From Polaribacter sp. L3A8 (GTDB lineage: Bacteria > Bacteroidota > Bacteroidia > Flavobacteriales > Flavobacteriaceae), in NCBI RefSeq assembly GCF_009796785.1, contig NZ_CP047026.1, positions 3,330,501 to 3,394,500 of the forward strand: DNA of 64,000 nucleotides, given 5' to 3'. Under the pieces are notes generated by a model that made no database searches, was not told where the DNA came from, and was given only the letters and a program-made list of their open reading frames with translations. Positions 1 through 8,742 of the stretch are shown here, piece after piece. How positions within the stretch are numbered: the first letter of the stretch is position 1; every line of letters starts with the position of its first letter. Position numbers and translations under genes: made by a program.

Positions 1-939
1 GGAAAACAAATTAGAGAAGTAGACTTTACAGACGAAATTAAATTTTCTGCAATAGAGGTTATGGACTCTAAAATAAGCGGAAGTTTAGATCCTTTAACAG
101 ATCAAACAGGAGATGCTGCAAAAGAAGATCTTAAAAAATATATTACAGAAGTTCGTTTAGATGAAGATTTTCAAAAAGTACAAATTATTACCTCTTTAAA
201 TGGTGGTTTAATAAAACTAGATAGAGATGGTGATATTATAAATGATAGTCCTGTAAGTCAGGTTTCTATAGAGGTTGGTTATCCTAACTCTAGAGGTAAT
301 CTGGTTTGGAAAAGTTCTGGAAGAATGATTGCTCCAGAAGGTACTCCATACATAACCAAAACCAGTAGATCTGGTAAAACGATAGACGCTATTTTTCCGG
401 CAACTTGGGGTTCTAGAGAAACAGAAAAAAATGCCTTTGTTTTTAGTTTTGTAAAAAACGAAACACCTAGTAAAATTAAGATACGCCAAAACATAATGTA
501 TGAAAAAGATAAGCGCGTAAGAGTTAAGGATAAAGTAAACGAATTTGAGTTTGATGGCACTAAAATATTTATTCCGTTGCCAGTACAAAATGCTGTAAAC
601 TATACTTTATCTACAGAAGAGCTTTATGAATGTGATACTTTAGAAGTTAGAATTAAGGCAGATAAAATGGCTACTAAAAAAATTAGATTTACAGAAGATA
701 ATTATGAGGATTTAATTCCGCTAAAGGTTTGGTATGAAAACGATTATGAAATTAAGCCTACTAAGTTTAAAGTTAAATATACTTGCAAAGGCAAAGTAGA
801 TGGTAAAACAGAAAAAGTAAAAATTTCTACAGATTGGCAAGAACTAGACTATCAAGAAGGAGATGTTTTATTTGAAATTCCGTCTGGTACAGAAGAAGAA
901 AATGAAATGATTGTTGCTATAAGAGAAGAGCTAGAGTAA
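1..939 (+). CDS. Hypothetical protein, 5' end outside window
   Basis: I do not recognise this protein. The reading frame is open from base 1 with no stop before the ATG at 61, and the 20 codons before it read as ordinary protein (for example REVDFTDEIKFSAIEV). The true start therefore probably lies upstream of the window and the entry is partial. The visible 312 residues are hydrophilic, rich in Lys, Glu and beta-type segments, with no signal peptide or membrane segment. It is followed 82 bases later by another unrecognised gene on the same strand, and the two may be functionally linked. No function is assigned. Confidence 0.75.
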   Translation, partial: GKQIREVDFTDEIKFSAIEVMDSKISGSLDPLTDQTGDAAKEDLKKYITEVRLDEDFQKVQIITSLNGGLIKLDRDGDIINDSPVSQVSIEVGYPNSRGNLVWKSSGRMIAPEGTPYITKTSRSGKTIDAIFPATWGSRETEKNAFVFSFVKNETPSKIKIRQNIMYEKDKRVRVKDKVNEFEFDGTKIFIPLPVQNAVNYTLSTEELYECDTLEVRIKADKMATKKIRFTEDNYEDLIPLKVWYENDYEIKPTKFKVKYTCKGKVDGKTEKVKISTDWQELDYQEGDVLFEIPSGTEEENEMIVAIREELE

Positions 940-958
940 ACTTAAAAACTATAATGTT

Positions 959-1003
959 AAGAGGTTGTTTTTAAATTAATTCTTTATAAATAACCTCTTT
1001 TTA
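959..1003 (+). terminator. Possible hairpin terminator
   Basis: AAGAGGTT (959-966) pairs with AACCTCTT (992-999) and is followed by a T-rich stretch. The loop is long (25 bases) but contains further A/T pairing. It lies between two hypothetical genes, so it may separate their transcripts. Confidence 0.4.
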
Positions 1004-1021
1004 ATTTTAAAAATAAATGAT

Positions 1022-3115
1022 ATGCCAAATGCTAAACTTTTTAAAGTACAAGGTTCTAAAATTGTACCTGCAAATAGATTTAACCTTAAAGCGTCTAAGC
1101 CTAGTATTAGTTTTAACGCTATAAAACCAAATGTTTTTTCTGTAATAAAACATCCTGTTGTACATTCTATTAACTTTGTTCCGGTTAAAAGTGAAGCTCA
1201 TTTACCGTTGGTTAGTAACAGAAGTAAAATAACTAAAACAACTGTTTTTACAGATAAAAACAACTCAAAACTTAAATTACAGTTTCCAAAAATTGTAATA
1301 ACACCACTTAATAATACTCTTTTTTATTATGAAACTACTTTAGATTCTAAAGGCAATGAAGATGGTTATTTGGGTAAGGTAACCTTAAAGTATAGTGTAG
1401 TAAAAATTAAAAAAGCTGGGTTTAATTATGTCGATTTAGATTTAAAAGAAGTTATTTTAAATTTAAAAGTTAAGCAAGAAGTTATAAAAATTAATGGTTT
1501 AATTGATGTTAAAGCTAAAAGTATCATTTTTAAATTAAAAGACGAAGCTGTAAAAATTGCTTTTTTTAGCCTTATTACAGAATTTGATGATTTTAAGTCT
1601 AGTGTAGATTTGTTTTTTGCTTTTAAGGGGTATTCTAATCCACAAGTAAATTCTAAGTTGGCAGTTCAATTTAACAGAATAAAAGATTTTAGTTTACTAA
1701 GAAAGAAAGTAAAATTAACACAAAGCCCTTTATTATTTAGAAATAAAAAAGTAGAAAGTAATTTAACAATTAGAAACTTTAAGAAGCTTCAAATTAAAAA
1801 TAAAGTAAAACCAACAAAAGACTCAGGTTTAGTAAAAAGCACATTTTTGTTAAGAATTAATGAGAAATTAAATTATCAATTGCCAGAAAATACGGCAGAC
1901 AGTATTTATAAAAATGTAAACGGAGGCTTAAATAATAACCCATTTAATTTAAATGTAGAGTATTCAGAATTTCAGCAAATTTATTTACCGGGTATAGAAA
2001 ACAATTACCTTTCTATCTATAAATCTGCTTTACAGCCAAATACCTTTCTTTTAGTGCCAAAGCAATATCATTTAACTAGAGATATAGATACAATGCAACC
2101 TTGTATAACCACTATATTTCATGCTTTTGAAGATGGAACAGGTTTAACAGAAGATATTTCTAAAATTAGTTTTTTGTTTGCAATTGGTCCAAAATTATCA
2201 GATTTTGACTTAGCTAAATTAAAAATAGATTTATATAACAATAATTGTATTGAAAAAGATAATTTAAACTATTTTGATGAAATTCAATTTTTATTTCCTA
2301 ATGATATTGGTGCTAAATATGAGGTAACTGGTAATTCTTTTTTACAGAAGGCAGCTATTACTGTAGATGGTAAATATTTTATTTTTAATAGTGATACCGA
2401 AAGTTTAAACGAAGCTAGTTTATTAATTAATGCACTTAACAATTCAGTTTCTCAATACGCAAATATTAATTTTTCACATAAAGAAATTAAAGATTCTAGT
2501 ATTTTAGAATTAAATGTAGAGAAATCTACAGGAGAAGCTATTAAAGCAGAAATAATAGAAGAGTCTAAAAAAATTAAATTAGAAAATATATCACTTTCTC
2601 CGTGTAGGGTAAATGCAGTTTTAAGTATAGATCAAGCAAATAAAACCTTTATAAACAAAAGTTTTTTTAATAATTTTCAGCTTATAGAAAGTGAAGGTAT
2701 AGTACTTTTAAATCAAAATACATTTCTTAGTAATAATAGTACAGAAATAAAAGAGTTGTTTTTTAACCATGAGAGTATAGAAGATTTAAGTTCAGAGTTT
2801 AGCCAAATAGTATCTAGTTCTACAGATTATAATAGATATGTAACTGTAAGAATAAACTCACAAAAAGACAGTGTAAAAAAAGTTTTTATAGATATTACTA
2901 TAGATGATACAGGGAGTAGTTTTAAGATAATGAAACACAGGCAAGATTTTAGAACACCAATATTGTTTAATTTTATTTTAAAAAACACAGAAAACAGACA
3001 AACAACTATTTCTTGTAAAACAGATTATTTTGATGTAAACGATAATTTAATGAATACCATTACAAATACTATAGATTACACAAATACTGCAAACATAAAT
3101 ATACAAGAAGGTTAA
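1022..3115 (+). CDS. Large hypothetical protein, 697 residues
   Basis: I do not recognise this protein. It is Lys-, Asn- and Ser-rich, predicted soluble, with no signal peptide, no membrane segment and no catalytic motif that I can name. The N-terminal 100 residues are basic and repetitive in character (several short KxxxF/V blocks). The rest looks beta-rich, alternating hydrophobic and polar residues as in large beta-sandwich or structural proteins. It follows the partial hypothetical gene at the window start. The next gene (epimerase) is an unrelated housekeeping enzyme, so any system these two belong to lies mostly outside the window, to the left. Confidence 0.7.
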   Translation: MPNAKLFKVQGSKIVPANRFNLKASKPSISFNAIKPNVFSVIKHPVVHSINFVPVKSEAHLPLVSNRSKITKTTVFTDKNNSKLKLQFPKIVITPLNNTLFYYETTLDSKGNEDGYLGKVTLKYSVVKIKKAGFNYVDLDLKEVILNLKVKQEVIKINGLIDVKAKSIIFKLKDEAVKIAFFSLITEFDDFKSSVDLFFAFKGYSNPQVNSKLAVQFNRIKDFSLLRKKVKLTQSPLLFRNKKVESNLTIRNFKKLQIKNKVKPTKDSGLVKSTFLLRINEKLNYQLPENTADSIYKNVNGGLNNNPFNLNVEYSEFQQIYLPGIENNYLSIYKSALQPNTFLLVPKQYHLTRDIDTMQPCITTIFHAFEDGTGLTEDISKISFLFAIGPKLSDFDLAKLKIDLYNNNCIEKDNLNYFDEIQFLFPNDIGAKYEVTGNSFLQKAAITVDGKYFIFNSDTESLNEASLLINALNNSVSQYANINFSHKEIKDSSILELNVEKSTGEAIKAEIIEESKKIKLENISLSPCRVNAVLSIDQANKTFINKSFFNNFQLIESEGIVLLNQNTFLSNNSTEIKELFFNHESIEDLSSEFSQIVSSSTDYNRYVTVRINSQKDSVKKVFIDITIDDTGSSFKIMKHRQDFRTPILFNFILKNTENRQTTISCKTDYFDVNDNLMNTITNTIDYTNTANINIQEG

Positions 3116-3168
3116 GTTTAAGGTTTTATTATTTCTAAAATAAAAAAATAACCATTACTTTTATCTAT

Positions 3169-3585
3169 ATGGATAAAATAGAACACATTGGCATTGCTGT
3201 AAAAGATTTAGAAAAGTCTAATCAGTTATTTGCATCACTTTTTGGGAAACCACACTATAAAACGGAAGAGGTTGCTTCCGAAGGTGTTAAAACCTCTTTT
3301 TTTCAATCAGGTCCAAATAAAATAGAATTGTTAGAAGCTACAAATCCAGAAAGCCCTATTGCTAAGTTTATCGAGAAAAAGGGAGAAGGAATTCATCATA
3401 TTGCTTTTGCTGTTTCTGATATAAAAGCAGAGATAGAAAGACTTAAAAATGAAGGTTTTGTTGTTTTAAATAAAGAACCTAAAAAAGGAGCAGATAATAA
3501 ATTAGTTGCTTTTTTACATCCAAAATCTACCAATGGAGTTCTTATTGAGTTATGTCAAGAAATAGATTCGTTAAAATACTGCTAA
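3169..3585 (+). CDS. mce: Methylmalonyl-CoA epimerase
   Basis: A 138-residue vicinal-oxygen-chelate protein, the normal length for methylmalonyl-CoA epimerase, which interconverts (2R)- and (2S)-methylmalonyl-CoA in propionate/succinate metabolism. Two glyoxalase-like half modules are visible. Candidate metal ligands are His6 (EHIGIAV), Glu53 (KIELLE), His77 (GIHHIAF) and Glu127 (GVLIELCQ), the pattern expected of the family. Mutase subunits are not in this window. Glyoxalase I is less likely, because the HHIAF block and the N-terminal sequence fit the epimerase better. Confidence 0.9.
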   Translation: MDKIEHIGIAVKDLEKSNQLFASLFGKPHYKTEEVASEGVKTSFFQSGPNKIELLEATNPESPIAKFIEKKGEGIHHIAFAVSDIKAEIERLKNEGFVVLNKEPKKGADNKLVAFLHPKSTNGVLIELCQEIDSLKYC

Positions 3586-3643
3586 CAGTTACGGAAACTG
3601 CATTCTAATTATTATCTTGCGAGCTTAAAAAACATTCTAAAAT

Positions 3644-4522
3644 ATGTCTTCAAAATTTGATGCTTATCAAAAACGGCGACTGCTATCTTCTTACTTTTCA
3701 GTAGTAGTAAGTATAGCTTTGGTGCTTTTTATGGTTGGTGTTTTGGGGCTAGTTTTGTTAAAATCTACCTTTGTTGCCAATCGTGTAAAAGAAAAAGTAG
3801 CAATTACCTTGTTCTTAAAAGATAATGTTTCTACTAAAAATAGAAATAATTTTAAAGATTCTTTGCAAAAAGAAGACTTTACTAGAACAATTATTTACAC
3901 AAGTAAAGAGAAAGCTGCAAAAATTTATAGTGAAGAAATTGGTGAAGATTTTCTTAAATTCCTAGGAGAGAATCCGTTAAAAAATGGCATAGATATCTAT
4001 TTAAAAGCAGATTTTGTGACTCCAGAAAAAATGCAAGAGTTAGAAGAGCGTTTTCTTAAAAATACTTTTGTATCTGATGTTTCTTATGACAAACCATTAA
4101 TTAATTTATTAACCAAAAATATAAAAAGAATTAGCTTTTGGCTATTGGTTATAAGTGGCTTTTTTGGTGTAGTAGCAATGATTTTAATTAATAGCTCAAT
4201 TAGGTTATCTATATATTCTAAACGATTTAATATTAAAACCATGCAAATGGTAGGCGCCACAAAAGGGTTTATTAGAAGACCTTTTATTTGGCAAAGTATT
4301 AAGCTAGGTATATTAGGCGCTCTTTTGGCAATAATAGCATTAGGTGTTGTTATTTATTATGTAGATAAATTAGCACCTAGTTTAGCGTTAACTAAAGATT
4401 ACATTACATTAGGATATTTAGTTGGGGGAGTTTTCATTTCTGCCTTTTTAATTACTTGGATCAGTACTTTTTTTGCGACACAACGTTTTTTAAACTTAAA
4501 AACAGACGAACTTTATTATTAA
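3644..4522 (+). CDS. ftsX: Cell division protein FtsX
   Basis: A 292-residue inner-membrane protein with the FtsX layout: a short cytoplasmic N-terminus, TM1 at about 20-42, a periplasmic domain to about 165, then three TM segments. The cytoplasmic loop reads MQMVGATKGFIRRPF, the usual FtsX coupling region before TM3. FtsX works with the ATPase FtsE to control peptidoglycan hydrolysis at the septum; ftsE is not adjacent here, as is common in Bacteroidota. It starts a tight block with the DUF3098 gene (4-base gap) and uppP (2-base gap). Confidence 0.92.
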   Translation: MSSKFDAYQKRRLLSSYFSVVVSIALVLFMVGVLGLVLLKSTFVANRVKEKVAITLFLKDNVSTKNRNNFKDSLQKEDFTRTIIYTSKEKAAKIYSEEIGEDFLKFLGENPLKNGIDIYLKADFVTPEKMQELEERFLKNTFVSDVSYDKPLINLLTKNIKRISFWLLVISGFFGVVAMILINSSIRLSIYSKRFNIKTMQMVGATKGFIRRPFIWQSIKLGILGALLAIIALGVVIYYVDKLAPSLALTKDYITLGYLVGGVFISAFLITWISTFFATQRFLNLKTDELYY

Positions 4523-4526
4523 CACA

Positions 4527-4769
4527 ATGGAAAACGAAAACACACAACAACCAGATTTCTTATTTGGTAAAAAAAATTATATAATCATGATTGTTGGTAT
4601 CATTTTTATTGCTCTAGGTTTTATATTTATGGCAGGTGGAGGAAGTGATAATCCGGATGTTTTTAATGAAGAAATCTACAATTGGCAACGTATTCGTTTA
4701 GCGCCAACATTAGTAATTATTGGTTTAGGAATTGAAATTTATGCTATTTTAGCAAATCCAAAAAAATAG
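4527..4769 (+). CDS. DUF3098 small membrane protein
   Basis: An 80-residue protein with two membrane segments (about 18-37 and 57-75) separated by a short loop with a Gly-rich bend (MAGGGSDNPD). The sequence and its place between ftsX and uppP match the Bacteroidota family DUF3098, whose function is unknown. The 4-base spacing after ftsX and 2-base spacing before uppP make co-translation very likely, so a role in envelope or division processes is a reasonable inference only. Confidence 0.85.
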   Translation: MENENTQQPDFLFGKKNYIIMIVGIIFIALGFIFMAGGGSDNPDVFNEEIYNWQRIRLAPTLVIIGLGIEIYAILANPKK

Positions 4770-4771
4770 AA

Positions 4772-5566
4772 ATGGATATATTAGAAGCAATAATCTTAGG
4801 GATTATACAAGGATTAACAGAGTTTTTACCAGTTTCTTCAAGTGGGCACTTAGAACTTGCTAAAGTAATTTTAGGAGATACATCTGTACCTGAAGAAAGT
4901 TTAACTTTTACAGTAGTATTACATTTTGCGACTGCTTTAAGTACTTTAGTTATTTTTAGAAAAGAAGTAGCTGAAATCTTTAAAGGATTGTTTCAGTTTA
5001 AATGGAATGATGAATGTAAGTTTTCTTTAAAAATAATTATTTCTATGCTACCAGCAGTTATTGTTGGTTTACTTTTTGAAAAAGAATTAGAATCGTTTTT
5101 TGGAGGAAAAATTTTATTAGTAGGTGTTATGTTGTTAGTAACAGCATTGCTTTTATTAATGGCAGATAAAGCTAAAAACACTAATAAAGAAGTTTCTTTT
5201 TGGAACTCTTTACTTATAGGTATTTCTCAAGCAATTGCTATGTTGCCAGGTATTTCTAGATCTGGAGCAACAATTTCTACTTCTGTTTTATTAGGTATTG
5301 ATAGAACAAGAGCAGCACGTTTTTCTTTTTTAATGGTTGTTCCATTAATTTTCGGAAAAATAGGTAAAGATTTATTAGGTGGAGATATCAGTTTTCACTC
5401 TTCAGAAATTATACCAATTTCAGCAGGTTTTATAGCAGCTTTTTTAGCTGGTTTATTGGCGTGTAAATGGATGATTGCTTTAGTTAAAAAAAGTAAATTA
5501 TCTTATTTCTCATTATACTGTGCTATAGTTGGTTTTATTGCAATTGGTTACGCTCTTTTAAATTAG
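4772..5566 (+). CDS. uppP: Undecaprenyl-diphosphatase UppP (BacA)
   Basis: A 264-residue integral membrane enzyme that dephosphorylates undecaprenyl pyrophosphate to recycle the lipid carrier for peptidoglycan and other envelope polymers. Both family signature regions are visible: GLTEFLPVSSSGH at residues 14-26 and LPGISRSGATIS at about 158-169, which supply the Glu, Ser and Arg catalytic residues. Length and topology (about eight hydrophobic segments) are normal. It belongs to the ftsX - DUF3098 - uppP - truB block. Confidence 0.95.
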   Translation: MDILEAIILGIIQGLTEFLPVSSSGHLELAKVILGDTSVPEESLTFTVVLHFATALSTLVIFRKEVAEIFKGLFQFKWNDECKFSLKIIISMLPAVIVGLLFEKELESFFGGKILLVGVMLLVTALLLLMADKAKNTNKEVSFWNSLLIGISQAIAMLPGISRSGATISTSVLLGIDRTRAARFSFLMVVPLIFGKIGKDLLGGDISFHSSEIIPISAGFIAAFLAGLLACKWMIALVKKSKLSYFSLYCAIVGFIAIGYALLN

Positions 5567-5680
5567 TAAAACTTAAGTTTTAAAATAGCAAAACAATCTA
5601 CTAAAAGTTGATAGTTAAACTAATTCTGCTGCATTGTAGAACTATAAAAACTAGCATTCGTAATAAATTCAGTACAAATA

Positions 5681-6385
5681 ATGACAGAAGAAGGTTTTAA
5701 AAATGGTCAGGTTTTATTAATTGATAAGCCTTTAAATTGGACTTCATTCCAAGTAGTTAACAAACTTAGATGGGAAATAAGACAACGCTTTAATATAAAG
5801 AAGATTAAAGTAGGTCATGCAGGTACTTTAGATCCGCTTGCAACAGGTTTGTTAATTATTTGTACAGGTAAGCAAACAAAAGAAATACATGTTTATCAGG
5901 GGCAAGAAAAAGAATATACAGGCACTTTTACAATTGGTGGCACAACACCAAGTTACGATTTAGAAACCGAAGTAGATAAAACGTACCCAACAGCACATAT
6001 TACCGAAGAATTATTACGTGAAACTACCAAACAGTTTATGGGTGATATTCTGCAAAAGCCACCTATTTTTTCTGCTATAAAGAAAGATGGTAAACGTTTG
6101 TATGAGTTGGCAAGAAAAGGAGAAACTACAGAGATTAATGCAAGAACTGTAACGGTATCAGAATTTGAAATCACAAAAATAAATTTACCAGAAGTAGCAT
6201 TTAGAGTTGTTTGTAGTAAAGGAACTTATATACGTTCTTTAGCGTATGATTTTGGACTAGCCTTAAACTCAGGAGCACATTTATCAGCATTAAGAAGAAC
6301 CAAAATTGGTGATTTTTCTGTAGAAAAAGGAGTTTCCGTAGAAGGTTTTATTAAAGGTTTACAAGAAAGTACTATAGAATCTTAA
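5681..6385 (+). CDS. truB: tRNA pseudouridine(55) synthase TruB
   Basis: A 234-residue enzyme making pseudouridine 55 in the T loop of tRNAs. The catalytic motif GHAGTLDPLATGLL is intact, with Asp51 as the nucleophile. Other family blocks are DKPLNWTSF near the N-terminus, PPIFSAIKKDGKRLYELARKG in the middle and CSKGTYIRSLAYDFG near the end. It is shorter than the E. coli enzyme because it lacks the C-terminal PUA domain, as usual in Bacteroidota. It follows uppP by 114 bases and ends at a strong bidirectional terminator. Confidence 0.96.
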   Translation: MTEEGFKNGQVLLIDKPLNWTSFQVVNKLRWEIRQRFNIKKIKVGHAGTLDPLATGLLIICTGKQTKEIHVYQGQEKEYTGTFTIGGTTPSYDLETEVDKTYPTAHITEELLRETTKQFMGDILQKPPIFSAIKKDGKRLYELARKGETTEINARTVTVSEFEITKINLPEVAFRVVCSKGTYIRSLAYDFGLALNSGAHLSALRRTKIGDFSVEKGVSVEGFIKGLQESTIES

Positions 6386-6410
6386 CAATACAGTATTTAT
6401 TAAACATAAA

Positions 6411-6440
6411 AAACCCAAGCATTTGCTTGGGTTTTTATTT
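6411..6440. terminator. Bidirectional terminator between truB and mscL
   Basis: AAACCCAAGC (6411-6420) pairs perfectly with GCTTGGGTTT (6425-6434) around a 4-base ATTT loop, with A-rich sequence before and T-rich sequence after. It lies between convergent genes and can serve both. Confidence 0.9.
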
Positions 6441-6459
6441 TATAAAGAAAAGTAAAAAC

Positions 6460-6870
6460 TTATTTCTTAGCTAATAAATCTCTAATTTCTGATAATAAAT
6501 CTTCTTGACTTGGTCCTTTTGGAGCTTCAGGAGCTGCTTCCTCTTTCTTTTTAGTTTTGTTGTATGCTTTTACAATCATAAACATTACAAAACCAACAAT
6601 GATTAAATTGATAATTGTATCTATCCAAGCACCATAAGTAATTGCGTTTTCTGGAGTTGCTACTTTACCAGCTGCGTCTAAAACTGCTTCAGATAATATA
6701 TATTTTTGATCTGCTAAACTTACGCCTCCTGTAAATACACCAACAATTGGCATCACAATATTACTTACAAATCCTTTTACAACTGCACCAATTGCACCTG
6801 CCATAATTACTGCTACTGCAAATTCAATTACATTACCACCAGTAATAAATTCTTTAAATTCTTTTAACAT
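6460..6870 (-). CDS. mscL: Large-conductance mechanosensitive channel MscL
   Basis: A 136-residue channel that opens under membrane tension to release osmolytes during hypo-osmotic shock. It has the MscL pattern: amphipathic N-terminus (MLKEFKEFITGGNVIEFAVAV), TM1 with the Gly/Ala-rich packing face (MAGAIGAVVKGFV), a periplasmic loop with ADQKYILSEA, TM2 at about 84-105 and a charged cytoplasmic helix ending LLSEIRDLLAKK. It lies 53 bases downstream of alr in the same direction. A TACTTTTG box just upstream (6903-6910) may give it its own promoter. Confidence 0.95.
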   Translation of the reverse strand: MLKEFKEFITGGNVIEFAVAVIMAGAIGAVVKGFVSNIVMPIVGVFTGGVSLADQKYILSEAVLDAAGKVATPENAITYGAWIDTIINLIIVGFVMFMIVKAYNKTKKKEEAAPEAPKGPSQEDLLSEIRDLLAKK

Positions 6871-6902
6871 TTTATTTGATTTTTTAATTAATTATTAGAA
6901 CA

Positions 6903-6910
6903 CAAAAGTA
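6903..6910 (-). promoter_or_regulatory. Possible -7 box for mscL
   Basis: On the minus strand this reads TACTTTTG, matching the Bacteroidota TAnnTTTG element about 33 bases upstream of the mscL ATG. No clear TTG is found at the ideal distance, and the site overlaps a small inverted repeat (AGTAGT/ACTACT) that may end alr transcription. Confidence 0.4.
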
Positions 6911-6923
6911 GTAAAAAAAACTA

Positions 6924-8021
6924 CTACTTTAACACTTTGTTAACGCGTTGAGAAATTGCTGTTAATGTTTCGTACGGTATTGTTTCAGAAACATCTGCAA
7001 TGTGTTGTATCATTTCTTGATTGTTAAAGACAATTACGGCATCACCTTCTTTACAATCAATTTTAGTAATATCTACCATAATCATATCCATACAAACGTT
7101 ACCAATAATTTTTGCTTTTTGATTATTGATAAGAACATATCCTTTTTTATTACCCAGTCTTCTAGACAAACCATCTGCATGACCAATAGGTATTGTAGCG
7201 GTTTTACTTTGTCTTTTAGCTGTAAAAGCTCTGTTATAACCAACAGTTTCTCCGGGTTCTATAATATGAATTTGAGAGATAATAGATGTTAAATTATGTG
7301 TGTTTTTAAGTTGGGCTGTTTCTTTATCATCATTACCAAAACCATACAAACCAATACCAATTCTAACCATATCAAACTGTGCTTTTGGGTAGTTTATAAC
7401 GCCAGAAGTGTTTAAAATATGTAACATAGGTTCGTAACCTAAGTGTTTGTAGAATTGTTGTGCTATGTAAGCAAAGTTATTAATTTGGTTGATGCTAAAC
7501 TCTTGCTCTTCTAAATCTTCACTAGCGGCTAGATGAGAAAATAAAGACTGTACTTTAATGTGTGTTGTTTCTTTTAAATTGGTAATTATTGTAGGGATAT
7601 CTGTATGCCAAAAACCTAATCTATTTAAACCCGTATTAAACTTTAGGTGAATAGGGTAATTCATTAACGGAGTTTCATCTGCTAATTTTAAAAAAGCATC
7701 AAAAATTTTAAAGTTATATAAACAAGGTTCTAACCTATATTCTACAATAGATGCTATGTTCTGTATATGTGGGTGTAAAACTAAAATAGGCGTTTCTACA
7801 CCTGCTTCACGCAAAGCAATTCCTTCAATTGCGTAAGCGACTGCAAAATAATCTACTTTTTCTTCTAAAAATTTGGCAATTTGTACGGCATCACTTCCAT
7901 ATCCGAAAGCTTTAACAACAGCTAAAATTTTTGTTTCGGGTTGTAATTTCCCTTTAAAATAATTTAGATTGTGCAACAATGCATTTCCGTCAATCTCTAA
8001 AACTGTAACATGATTATTCAT
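6924..8021 (-). CDS. alr: Alanine racemase
   Basis: A 365-residue PLP enzyme converting L-alanine to D-alanine for peptidoglycan. The PLP lysine is Lys37 in ILAVVKAFGYGSD and the second catalytic residue is Tyr262 in VGYNRAFTA. CMDMIMVDIT and IPIGHADGLSRRLG are further family blocks. It is a stand-alone racemase, not the MurF-Alr fusion found in some Bacteroidota. The start codon directly follows the stop of tdk upstream (8022), so the two are probably translated from one message. Confidence 0.95.
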   Translation of the reverse strand: MNNHVTVLEIDGNALLHNLNYFKGKLQPETKILAVVKAFGYGSDAVQIAKFLEEKVDYFAVAYAIEGIALREAGVETPILVLHPHIQNIASIVEYRLEPCLYNFKIFDAFLKLADETPLMNYPIHLKFNTGLNRLGFWHTDIPTIITNLKETTHIKVQSLFSHLAASEDLEEQEFSINQINNFAYIAQQFYKHLGYEPMLHILNTSGVINYPKAQFDMVRIGIGLYGFGNDDKETAQLKNTHNLTSIISQIHIIEPGETVGYNRAFTAKRQSKTATIPIGHADGLSRRLGNKKGYVLINNQKAKIIGNVCMDMIMVDITKIDCKEGDAVIVFNNQEMIQHIADVSETIPYETLTAISQRVNKVLK

Positions 8022-8642
8022 TTATTCCGAACTTGATTCAGAATCTTTTTGACTTAAGATTCTTTGTTTTTGTATTGCTTTGTAATACGCAGCCCTACTT
8101 AAAGGCTCATATTCTTGAGTTTCCCCTAACATTACCAAATCATTATTTTTCGCTTTTCTAAAACTGTAATGCGCTAAGTTTCCGGTGTGTGTACAAACTG
8201 CATGTACTTTTGTAACATACTCTGCAGTTGCCATTAAAGCAGGCATTGGTCCAAAAGGATTTCCTTTAAAATCCATATCTAAACCAGCAACGATTACACG
8301 GACGCCTCTGTTTGCTAAATCGTTACAAACAGCAACAATTTCATCATCAAAAAACTGAGCTTCATCAATACCAACAACATCAACATCTGTAGCTAATAAG
8401 CGAATGTTAGAGGCAACAGGCACAGGTGTAGAGCGAATTCTATTATCATTATGAGACACTACTTCTTCTTCATCATAACGTGTATCAACCGCAGGTTTAA
8501 AAATTTCTACGCGTTGCTTTGCAAATTGTGCACGTTTTAATCTTCTAATCAGTTCTTCTGTTTTTCCAGAGAACATAGAGCCACAAACTACTTCAATCCA
8601 ACCAAATTGTTCTGAAGGATTTACTGTATTTTCGAGAAACAT
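8022..8642 (-). CDS. tdk: Thymidine kinase
   Basis: A 206-residue class II thymidine kinase that phosphorylates thymidine in the salvage pathway. The P-loop is [14 protein letters not shown] (about 21-34), the Walker B/DEAQ motif is [12 protein letters not shown], and the thymidine-binding region is [24 protein letters not shown]. Type II kinases normally carry two CxxC pairs for a structural zinc. Here only one Cys remains ([17 protein letters not shown]), so the zinc site is probably lost. It heads the minus-strand set tdk - alr - mscL. Confidence 0.94.
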   Translation of the reverse strand: MFLENTVNPSEQFGWIEVVCGSMFSGKTEELIRRLKRAQFAKQRVEIFKPAVDTRYDEEEVVSHNDNRIRSTPVPVASNIRLLATDVDVVGIDEAQFFDDEIVAVCNDLANRGVRVIVAGLDMDFKGNPFGPMPALMATAEYVTKVHAVCTHTGNLAHYSFRKAKNNDLVMLGETQEYEPLSRAAYYKAIQKQRILSQKDSESSSE

Positions 8643-8742
8643 TTTGTAATTTTAGGCATTAGAATATTAAATTTGATGTTACTTTGAATTTCAACAAATT
8701 TAGGAATATTTACGAGTAAAAAATAACTTCAATAAACAACTT

